A stretch of DNA of 64,000 nt from Pegea sp. RAD2-039 (Eukaryota > Chordata > Thaliacea > Salpida > Salpidae): assembly GCA_034620365.1 (NCBI GenBank), contig JAQGEQ010000351.1, positions 186,001-250,000 on the forward strand. Reading direction: 5' to 3'. Position numbers and translations under genes: made by a program. The notes beneath the pieces are model-generated. The model was given only the letters and a program-made list of their open reading frames with translations, did not search any database and had not been told where the DNA came from. This document shows, in pieces, positions 1 to 10,800 of this stretch; position 1 is the stretch's first letter, and every line of letters starts with the position of its first letter.

Positions 1-103
1 TTAAATGCTGAATAATATTTTGCTATCAAACATAATTTATACAATGGCAATAATCTGGTGTTAAAAAATATTTATATTTACAATTGAAAAGACTGTTTGC
101 ATA

Positions 104-175
104 TCCTATATGGTCTAGTGGTTAGGATTCCTGGCTTTCACCCAGGCGGCCCGGGTTCGATTCCCGGTGTAGGAA
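104..175 (+). tRNA. tRNA-Glu (anticodon TTC)
   Basis: This is a 72-nt cloverleaf. The acceptor arms TCCTATA and TGTAGGA pair along their length with one G-T pair. The anticodon loop CTTTCAC gives TTC (glutamate), the T arm reads CCGGG-TTCGATT-CCCGG, and the discriminator is A. The internal A box and B box (GGTTCGATTCC) are intact. The nearest gene starts about 630 bases downstream on the same strand. It looks functional. Confidence 0.96.
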
Positions 176-806
176 CTTATTTTTTATATATTGTGCTAAA
201 ACTTAATTTTTGTTCAAGATAAAGTCACTTTTAGCAAAAAGATAAATGTGAAACTTTTGAATTGCAAATTTTGATTGTTAAAGTAGAAATTAACAAAATT
301 TAATTTCATATAGATATTTATAAGAATTGGATTTGATGATAAACTGTTAAATTATCGAAAAATTCAATCACAACTTGATAATTTACATTTAAAAGATTTC
401 AAATTTTCCTACATTTTTCCTCATGGTTTGTTGTAGTAAAAAAATTGAAAACTGAAATAAAATGTTACACAACGTAATATCTTCTAAGTTTTTGTTGCTT
501 TTAGATCTTAAAGTTTCCATTTTTCAAATTAAGTTTGAAGTTTTTAAAGATCCTTGCAATAATGAAATGAAAATGGCGGAGAACATTATCTGGCCCAGGA
601 AGTTTTTGCAGTAAAAAGCCATTGAAATTAATTTCATAATTTAAAGTATTTTATCAATTACAGTAAACAATATTCTGATTTTAAGCTGGAATATCTTGGA
701 CTGGAAAATTGTGGGGAACTTTTTTTCATTACGGATTTTCAAAAAAAAGAAGTTAGTTTAGAAAAAGAAGATTTGAGATATTTTTAAAACGACTTAAAAA
801 TTTCAG
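176..806. other. AT-rich spacer, no gene seen
   Basis: I see no conserved open frame or RNA structure. It ends with a TTTCAG immediately before the ATG of the next gene, which could be a cis acceptor of an unseen 5' exon or a trans-splice acceptor. Confidence 0.5.
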
Positions 807-1325
807 ATGAAAATTCCTAGAATCAACCAATTTGAAAATGATACGTCATTAATATACAAAGGTAAATACGTTATTAAGTAACGTCATCACAAACACTGTC
901 CTCTAACAGTTTTACCAAAGCATCATTCAAACACATCGCTATCATCTGTGACGTCACACAGGCAATCCTGTGCTGATGACATTGTTAGTTCAGATGATAT
1001 GACGTCAGCCGACACGCCAACAGTCTCTAAAATTAAAGCTTTGACGAGTAAACGCGATGTCGTCAGCAATTCATCAAGAAATGAGCAAGTAACAGCGGCT
1101 GTGACGACATCAGATGCTGCTGATAGCTCAATAGGAGGCGTTACATCAAATATTAATAATCAGAAAAAAACAACGTCTTCTCAAACTGATGACGTCATTT
1201 TCGTTTGTGACATCATCAAGTCGAACTCAGTTGGACCAGCTGTTCAAAGAAAAACTTCTTTAGATGATGTCACTTTTAATTTGTTTTTTAAGCACCTTCA
1301 GACCAGTAATGAAGTCACTAAGTGA
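807..1325 (+). CDS. Small two-exon gene rich in the TGACGTCA motif, unknown function
   Basis: The exons are 807-861 and 910-1325, joined across a 48-nt GT-AG intron (862-909) that keeps frame and gives 156 residues. The protein is Ser/Thr/Asp-rich and looks disordered, with no domain I recognise. Many residues come from the TGACGTCA motif read as MTS, VTS or DDVI. The intron length and splice signals match the introns of the CCDC33-like gene further on. The stop lies in a slightly changed motif copy (AAG TGA TGACGCCAC). A TTTCAG sits directly before the ATG, so upstream exons or trans-splicing are possible. It could also be a fragment of a larger gene. The coding call rests on the in-frame intron and the open frame, not on homology. 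Confidence 0.45.
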
Positions 1326-2549
1326 TGACGCCACTAAGTAAAGAGGTCACTAAGTGATCATGTCAATACTAGAGAAGCATTTTGAAGATATAAAAATTTA
1401 TGTTAGCGAATTTATGTTGGTTGGTTTTGATATTGTTTAAAAATCAATTTCAATTTTTATGAAAATCTAAATTCAGTTCACTCCTAAAACCTAAAATTAT
1501 TTAATTTACTATCTTCAGACATAAAACAATCTTTTATTAAATTGGCTTTCTTTAAATACCAAAGTTCAATTCAAAGAGCTTTTTGCAAATTTAATAGATT
1601 GAGCCAAAACTTAAGTTTAAAAAATGAAACAAGCAAATGAATAAGGCAAGAATTTAGTTTAAGAGTTTTCAACTTTTTTGGACAAAAATCAAATTTTGAA
1701 TTTTGTTTGAAAGGCTAACACAACCTTATAACACCAAAAACCAAATAACACTTAAGCCATTTTTATATTAACCTTAAAGTCTGTATTGGTGTCTTTAAAG
1801 AGTTGTGAGCTCGATCTTTTGTTAGAAAATATATTTTAATCTTTAATGGGTTTAGCTTTAAAGAATAGAAGAAAGAACTCTGTACAAATCTCAACGTCCA
1901 GTATGACTCTCCTCACAAGAGTAGTTAATGTCCTTTGAAGTGCCACTGAGTAGTAAGAACATTTTACAGTTTGAAGAAGCATTTGATCAAAGGTTCTCAG
2001 GGAGAGATTCCTCTGCAAACATGACAATTGTTTGATAATTTTACTTAATACTTTTATTATCGTGAATATAATTTTATATTTTTTGAAAGTTAAAAGCTGA
2101 CCTTCTATGATAACTTTCTTGTATGTCTGTAATTGGGTAGCAAGCATACTTCAAAAAGTTTTGTGATCTTTCATTTCACAGGAGGCAATTGTCATTAACT
2201 TCAATTTAAACATTTCAGCCTTCTTGCTAAAAACTACAAGCTAAAAATTGCTTTTTTAAAAGATTTTCCTGACATATTAGTGACAGTAAAAAGTTTATTT
2301 ATATAAATCAGCCTCGTCTACTTTCAAAGATATATTTATTTTTTTATTAAATCTAGTTCCTCTTAACACCATGTATGCTACACCTTAATTTTTGCAACCA
2401 AATTACCCTTAATTTCAAACTAATATTCTACAAAAAATTATTGGTTTCTATGATCTAAAATTGACAATTTTAGGCGGAACACATCTTCCTATGTACTAAT
2501 CACTAAAAGTATACAAGATATTTTTTTAATGTGGATATTTGTAAATATT
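1326..2549. other. AT-rich intergenic sequence
   Basis: A reverse-strand open frame of about 100 codons near 1836-2147 has no recognisable motif and an AT-driven composition, so I do not treat it as a gene. Nothing else is seen. Confidence 0.5.
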
Positions 2550-2632
2550 AATCACTTGTGAGAATGTGTGTTAGCGGAAGGCACTCTCTCTAGGCACCCT
2601 CCTTCGCATTTATTGTAATAAATAAGTATATA
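2550..2632 (+). mobile_element. Truncated 3' end of the LINE family found at 23-27 kb
   Basis: This stretch matches the reverse complement of about 23063-23142, the 3' end of the LINE at 23-27 kb. The shared order is GAGAATGTGTGTTAGCG, a divergent CT-rich stretch, ACCCTCCTTCGCATTTATTG and then an AATAAATAA tail. It is therefore a severely 5'-truncated, plus-oriented copy of the same non-LTR retrotransposon. It has no coding capacity. Confidence 0.85.
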
Positions 2633-4841
2633 AAGATTCTTGTCATTTTTAGAAATTTATTTACTCAAGTTTAAAAGGGGCTCTACAACTACATGGTTAG
2701 TTTCCTAAAAAGGGTTAGCTAACAGGAACCTAAAGATCTTAATCTTTTTATTTCAAAAAATTAACAGCAAAAATATAATAATTATAGATAATAATAAAAA
2801 TTAAAATTTTATGAAAAATATTTTAACAAATATCTAATAAGAATTCATTTTAATGATGTATTAGCAAATTACTTAAATTTAATGATAAAATACTGAAATA
2901 CAAGACAAATTACTTGTATCTAGCCTGTTAGATTAACCAAATTAGTTTTGGATCCACTTTTTGTTTCTTCAACCAACTCCATAGTTACTACCTTCTATTC
3001 CTTATTCGATTTGTTATCAGCTTTTTTTAAAATGGCCTAGATTCTATTTAGTGAATCAATTATAAAATGATAACTTTAAAATTTGTTAAACTGCAGCTTT
3101 AAAAGAAGTCATCAATGATTAGAAAATTAAAAATTAATAACCAAGTTATATTATGTACTGAAACAGTTGGTCTGATAATTGATCCTGAATTTAAATGTAT
3201 AAAAGCTTAAAGATTAACTATTTTAGCCTTTCTAATTTAGCAATAATTCTTGTGATGAATGTTTCGAAGCTCGCTGTAAGCTGCATGATTTTAAGAGTTT
3301 ATCCTAGACCACTGAAAATAAGATTTATTTTTGAAAATATGTTTTCTAAATCTTATGGTATTCACTGAGAAGTTTTAGAGGCGTTAAGTCAACTCAAGTA
3401 TCTTCTTACCTATTTTGTGCTCTGTGTAGGATTAAATCAACGACGCAACCCGCGCTTCGTATATTAGAGTCATTAAAAAAATCAAATTTTGTATCAAGTC
3501 ACCAAAAATATGATACCTGTTTATGAATGTAAGGCACTTTAGTTACTGTTGTCCTTAAATTTAAAGGGGACTTTGAACCTGATTTTTTTAACGCTATTTT
3601 CATAATGAACTATTAAGAATTGATTTTATTTTGATGGCTAATTTAACAATTAAAAACTTTTTATTCAAAGCTTGTCTAGTATACAGGAGATATCTTCGTA
3701 TTTTTTACTAGACCATTTAACAGTTGACTTAACTCAAATATTCTAGTTTTATTGAAACTTATAATAATTACTAATAAAAGGTTAAAATTTATAGAAATAA
3801 TACTTAGGTGAAATATTGTAAGTTGATAGTAAAAATAATTCAATTATATAATCATTTTCCGAAACTTCACTTTTATGTTTGTTCTCTGCCTAAGTTACTG
3901 TTTCAAATTAACTATTTTATGTTAAGTCCGATTTTTAAAATATTTCGTTTATTTTTGTTATTATTAATTTAAATACTTTAGTTTTTATAAAATGATATTA
4001 CTTTAAACTGATATTATTAACTTACAAAAAAGGTATTTCCAAAAGATTTTTTAAATTGTAAAAAAAGCATTTTGAATACAAAAGGAAACAGAGAAACAAA
4101 TAAAACAAACCCTGGTTGCTAAAACGAAGACGGAATCAGTGGAGCGTTACGGTGCACCGCGAGGAGATTGATTTTAAAACAAATTTTGTGATGTGACTTG
4201 GTTAGAAAATATAGATTTCTTCTTATTATCTTCTCATCTTCGATTTTTTCCTTTTGAGCCGTGTTTGTTTAAAGTCGGACATTTGTGTAACTTAATGGCT
4301 GTGTAACTTAACTTGGTGACTTTAATCAATTATTTTTTTTCAAGTTTGTAATTTGAAAAAGTTAGGTGACGATATCAACAAATAGTTTCTTGTATCCTAT
4401 TTTTCAGTTTCAAATTTTTGTTTGTTATTACAACAGATAGGTTTTAAGAATTTTTATCTTATTTGGTATTAAAAGATTAAATTAGCTTTTAGATCGGAAA
4501 TTATAAAATCAGAAGCTAAGTTTTTATGAAACAGTCGCTAGAATAATAGAAAAATATTAAAAAATTTAAAACAGTTTTTTTATAAATCAATTTTATTTTT
4601 TGACTAAATCTAAATTTTTCTCCTAGTTTTCTAAAAGTATTTTCATCATTATTTGAAATTAGAAAAATATTTTGAATAAATTCCAAGAATGAAATATTTA
4701 TCTCATGTTTACTAAAATCTATTTGAGTATATTTTTTCATTTTATTATTATTATAAACAATTCTATTTTCAGCTGAAGCTTAACTTTATTGTTTGTAATT
4801 TGTCTGTTAATGGAGTTTTTGTTTGTCTTGTAAATGTCAGT
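2633..4841. other. AT-rich intergenic sequence upstream of the CCDC33-like gene
   Basis: No supported gene. The 3' part may hold 5' untranslated exons of the next gene, since AG acceptors occur near 4772 (TATTTTCAG) and directly before the ATG at 4842. Confidence 0.5.
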
Positions 4842-7800
4842 ATGAGTTATAATCAAATTAAACTGGAAAATAAAATTCTTCAATTTGAGTTCAACTTTTC
4901 ACAAGTTCAGTTCAATAAAACTGGCAAATATTACCTGCGTCTTTCAATCCACAATCATCATCGTGAAGATTTGATTCCGGAAGTAATCAATTTCCAATCA
5001 TATCAGAGACACTAAAATGACCGTTTTTAGATTCTTCTTGAAAAGAACAACTCACGACGCCGAGATGCTTACAGTGACGTCATCACTGACGTAGCTACTT
5101 GGGATGGTACCAATCAGTCCGTGTCATTTGGTCAGAACACTCTCAAGTACACTCTACCTAAAGGTAAATATCAGTGACGTCATCACTACATGGGTGACTT
5201 CAGCATTCCAACTGGTTTTAGGTTTTTGTAAAAATGACAACAATTATGACGTCAATTTGACTATCGAAGCGTTTGCGCTTGAATCTGCTGGAAGAAAATT
5301 CGATGAACCAAAAATTGTTGGTGAGGCAAAGTTTGCAATTTACCCCAGAACGGATGCGCCCCGCGCGAATCTCCTTGTTGAGTGAGTTGTGACGTCATTT
5401 TTCAGAGTTTTTTAATTTAAATCAAATGAAAAAAATGTTATTTTGGGTTTTAAGTAATTTTTAAATAAAATAAAAAAACCTCCCCGTCGTGGAATCGAAT
5501 CCCGGTCTCTCGTGTGACAGGCGGGGATACTCACCACTATACTAACGAGGACTATGAGTTCAGAATTTAAAGCTTTTATTTATTTCATAGTTTTGAGAAA
5601 TTCCTCTTAGCAACAAACAAATTTATTTTCGAAAGTTATTTTATTTATAAATGATTGAAAATTTTCGAATCCGTTTCAACTTTTTCCAGTCTTTAAAAAA
5701 ACAAAAAAAATATTTTTATTCGATTGTTGACAATAAATTAGAAAATATTTTTTCTTTTGAGAATAAAAATCGGATTTCTTTGTTCCTTAGTTTTCATCAT
5801 TCACTTTTATCCTTTGATCTTCATCACCTTATCTTCTTATCTTCATCACTTTATCTTCATCACTTTATCTTCTGATCTTCATCACTTTATCTTCATCACT
5901 TTATCTTCTTATCTTCATCACTTTATCTTCTGATCTTCATCTTCTTATCTTCATCACTTTATCTTCTGATCTTCATCTTCTTATCTTCATCACTTTATCT
6001 TCTGATCTTCATCACCTTATCTTCTGATCTTCATCACCTTATCTTCTGATTTTAGACGAGGGGAAAACTACTATAACTACAATGGGATCCTGACTCTGCT
6101 TCGTCCTTTCACTAAATCTTCCATATCAATGCATTGTGGGCGTGTTTCCTATTCCGTCGCCTTCCGAGAAGATGTTGATGCCACTGATCGCGCTGATGAC
6201 GTCATCACTCAACCAAGTCCGTTACCAGCACGAGTGAGGACCTATCAGGTCCCACAACCAACCAGCCACCCAGTTGACCAATTATCAGGTGAGTAATGAC
6301 GTAAGCACCGAAGTCAGTGACGTCATCGAAGTTTGTTTTTATCGAGTAGATAAAGTCCAGGAAAAGATTGACGAAGCGAAGGTCGCGATAGTTGATAGTT
6401 TTATTGACAGTTTAAAGCAGTCAAGCAACACCAATGTCAGCGCACATCAGTCGAAGCGAAATGATGACGTCGTTAAAGGACTCGTTGATGACGTCATCAA
6501 AGAATCATCAGATGAGTTTTCAATTGGGGATGAGGATTTAGTCAAAGTTAAGGATGATGCTGTCACTGTTGAAAGTTTAGATAGTTCAGAAGGAAGTTCT
6601 GACGTCACCAGCTCATCAGAGTCAAGTAGTGATGACGTTAGCGTTAACTCTAGTCAAAGTGATGACGTCGTCAATTCATCGAAGATAATTGATGACGTCA
6701 CAGTTAAAAAGTCGATTTCGAAAGAGAGTGATAAAAATGATGACGTCATCAGCGAACAGATGATTTTTGACGTCATCAGTGGAACAAGCATCGATAAAGC
6801 AATTGCGAGAGTTTCACAAGCAGCTACTGATGACGTCATCAATCAATTAGCGTTTAACAGCATCGATGAAAATGTAGAAAGTGTCTATAAACCTGATGAC
6901 GTCATCAATTCACCGGGAACAATTTATGACGTCACAGTTAAAAAAGGTGGTGATGAAAGTAATGACGTAACTAATGACGACAAAGTGAAAAAAGTTGCAA
7001 ATATGACGTCATCAAAAGAAATAGACGATTTACGAAAACTGGATAGTGACAATTTAGAATCTTTTAAATCGACGCAGTTCTCTGATTGGCCCGAATTTCT
7101 CGATCTGTTACGACTGATGACGCGTATCCACACACACTCTCAATTATCACTGAACTCTGCTAGTCCAAGATCTCAATATGATCAAATCTCATCTCATTTG
7201 AAGTTTGCTCAACCAACCGCTATTGATTCGTTCCAAAATAGATATAAAAAGATTGAGAAACCAGGTATGACGTCATCAATGTTGACGTCATCAAATATTT
7301 CGTCATCAAATATATCATCATTAGCCAGATCAGCACTGAGACATAATATGTTACAAAAAGCTAGTCAGACTTCAACTGTAATGATGTTACCTCCAACAAT
7401 GTCACCAAAACCTAAACCTGATCTTAAATCGCTGCCGATGACGTCACACAAATCGACTCAAACACCACCACTTATGACGTCATCTAAGATTACTCAATTT
7501 CCAATTCAACTACAATCAAATAAAAAAAAGAGACAAAAAACTTCTCATGATATGACGTCACAAGAGCCTACATCTACTATGACGTCATCAAAACTTTCAC
7601 CTCTAGTTAAGTCACACAAGCGCTCATCTAATGTAGCGTCACAAGAGCCTACATCTACAATGACGTCACACAAGCGTTCATCTAATGTAGCGTCACAAGA
7701 GCCTACATCTACAATGACGTCACACAAGCGCTCATCTAATGTAGCGTCACAAGAGCCTACATCTACAATGACGTCACACAAGCGCTCTCCTCAAGCTCAA

Positions 7801-10800
7801 ATGACGTCACATGATCCCCTAACTTTTGTAAAACTACAAAAACGCCCACCACCTCCTATGACGTCACAAAAACGTCCACATCACATGGCGTCATCAAAGC
7901 GTCCATCGGTGGTTCCTCAAGATCTTTTAGATTATTTGAAATCACAAAAATTGTTGCCTTCAATGACAATTAGAGAGCTCACAAGCTACTTGAAGTGGAA
8001 ATCGCCTTATTTCATGACGTCACAACAACAACATGAGTCACAACAAGCTCCACCGGATATGACGTCACCAACACCAAAGCGGGTTGCTAAGAAAGGGACT
8101 CTATCGCTTGATGGTAACAAAGCACAAAACCGGATAAAGACGTTGACAGAGACGAGTCAATATTTCGACCGATTAGAAGCGAGAAGAAGAAGTTGGCAAG
8201 CGTACTTCTCAGGAGGAGAATCGCGTCGTGAACCGCGTCATAGATCGCGCCCAACTACCTTCAATGATGTCCCTAATGTTTCTAGTTCGACTTCTTTCGA
8301 AGATATGTCGTCATCCGAATTATCGTTAACTCGTGATCCGATCTTGGGAGTTTACAGGGAATCAAATCGAAGACTTCCTCGACGTAACTTCTTCCCACGT
8401 TATCGCGTCCCCGTCAAGATACTAAGTAACCGATGATGTCATCAGTAGTAGTGACGTCATCAACAATGATGTCATCACAGGTTCTCATCGATATCCGCCT
8501 GAATATCTGCATCCATCTGCGTCGATGCAGATGACGTCATCTAAATCGCGTCATCAGATAGTTGCAGTCAGTCAGTGACGTCGAGAAGTTTCTTCGACAA
8601 AATTTCCGCCAAACAATTTTCAAATCTCTTTCCGTTGCAGAATACCGGAAGCGACAACAAGCGCGATTGAAGAAGAATCGCGCCGATGACGTCATCAAGT
8701 CGAAAAAAAGCGTTCAGGTTCAAACTTCAGCTCCAAGCTCAGCGACAAAAAGTAAAACAGAAAAAAGAGGATTTTCAGAGCGGTGATGACGTCATTATGA
8801 GCAGATGATGACGTCAGTGGCACCCGCGATGTGGGTACGTCGATGCTTGATGACGATGAAGATAGATTTCACATTAGCATATCATCACGTGATCATGTTG
8901 TGACGTCATCGCATCAAGTAATCAGCCTCACTCACAAGATAGTGCATGCCGACGATGACGTCATCATCGTTTCGCTTTGACAATCAGTAGAGATTCGCGA
9001 AAAATCGCGTTGTAACGTCATCATCTCTAATTCGATCTTCCTTCTCATCTTCTTCTCGATCTTCTTCATCTCATCAATCGCAAGCTTTCGCGTTGCTGTT
9101 GTGACGTCATCAATTTGCGATTGCATCTTTGATTCGATCTCGAGCAGTTTTGTTTCCATCCAATCTTCGTGAAGCTCCAAACTTGACTGAAATAATAAAT
9201 GACGTCATCACGTTTGCGCACGTGTCTATGACGTCATCACCATTCTATTGACGCTCAGCTTGTTGATGAGGTTTCTATGGCAACGACAGATTTGCTGAAT
9301 CATCAAAGTCAGCTGCTGATTCATCTCAATTTCCAGATCATCGATGATGACGTCAACTTCGCTATTTCCTGACGTCATATACTCGTCACTAAAATCGCGC
9401 TCTAATACCTGTGACGTCATCTTCATTGCAAATGTTGTCATGATGTCATCAGACTTCGCTTACATTTACCAATCGATCTTTCATTCGTTCGTTGTTCAAC
9501 TGACAGCTGTGTGACGTCATGATGACGTTGTTCAGATGACGTAATTGATTAGTGATGACGTCATCACATCGTTTCTCGACCTCTAACATCATTTGTTCTT
9601 TCAAATCTTCTTTATTCTCTTCTTTAACTTCTGAAATCATCTCATCAACCATCTCTTGCATCTGTTTCTAATAAAAATGACGTCATCTTTGCTATTTGCT
9701 GAGTGACGTCATCAAATTTTCAGCAGGTGTCAAAATATTCGCTCACCTGAAAATACTCGCCAACTTTCTTTTCTACTTCATCCAAATTCAACTTTTCCGT
9801 TTTTGACTGAAAAATCGATACAATGACGTCACTAATACGACACATACACTGATGACGTCACTAATACGACACATACACTGATGACGTCACTAATACGACA
9901 CATACACTGATGACATCACTAACACAACATACACTGATGACGTCACTAACACGACATACACTGATGACGTCACTAACACGACACATACACTAATGACGTC
10001 ATCTCTAACCACGTTACTTTGGGTTGATCTTGTTGAAGATCTTGAAGAAGTTGCTGAACTTAAAATCGAAACATATTCTTTTGACATAATTGCTGATGAC
10101 GTTACTAATCAATGACGCCACTGCCTTGCTTAGTAATCGAACATCAAGTAGATCTTAACTTCAACTGAAATTTGTTGAAACTTTTTTTCTTTTAAATTAT
10201 TTATTTGAAAATTTTGAAACTTTTTTTCTTTGCGAAGCTCTTCGACAAAACCATCGACCAACCAGCTGGTTTCTATGACAATCCAACAACCAATCAGCGA
10301 GCAGCTTTGTATAATGGGGCCCAAATAGCCAATCAAACTCCTACCGACTACTATGGTCACCTAGCAACCTTCAACAACAGCAACAGCTACAAACAACGCA
10401 ACAATAAGAAATCACAAATTCTTAACAAAAGCAATAAGAAGAAGCTCGCGTCACAAAACGCCCCAAAACCTCGCGCAGGGGTTGAAGAGTCCCCCAGTGA
10501 ACCTAATTTTAGTCCCATACGTCATGTATCTAAGCCTGGCTTCGAAGACATCTACGTCGTCTTTCACGGAGCAACCAGTCTTCCTTCTTGCTCTGATGGC
10601 TCTGACCCTTCACCTTTTGCCATCTTGTAAGTTATGACGTCATAAAAAGTCGCGTCGTGCTCATCGACAATCTACAGAAAAACTAGTGGACAAGAGCGTA
10701 ACAACGAAACGACTTTATGTACGTCACATACTTCGCGAGAACCAACCCATTCACCTTTGTGGGAGGAAGCCTTTACACTTCAGGTAAAAAGAAATGCCTC

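Noticed and set aside
1836..2147. 103-codon reverse-strand open frame
   Set aside because: AT-driven composition, no motif, no neighbouring exons in phase.
5815..6051. Possible CRISPR-like array
   Set aside because: Units are irregular, there are no unique spacers, and it lies in a eukaryotic intron; it is a simple tandem repeat.
6654..7133. Reverse-strand frames opposite the giant exon
   Set aside because: The motif is self-complementary, so antisense frames stay open by symmetry. No splice logic or conserved content.
7545..7781. Reverse-strand open frame encoding repeats of CDVIVDVGSCDATLDERL
   Set aside because: It is the antisense shadow of the coding minisatellite; the palindrome and the 54-nt unit keep both strands open.
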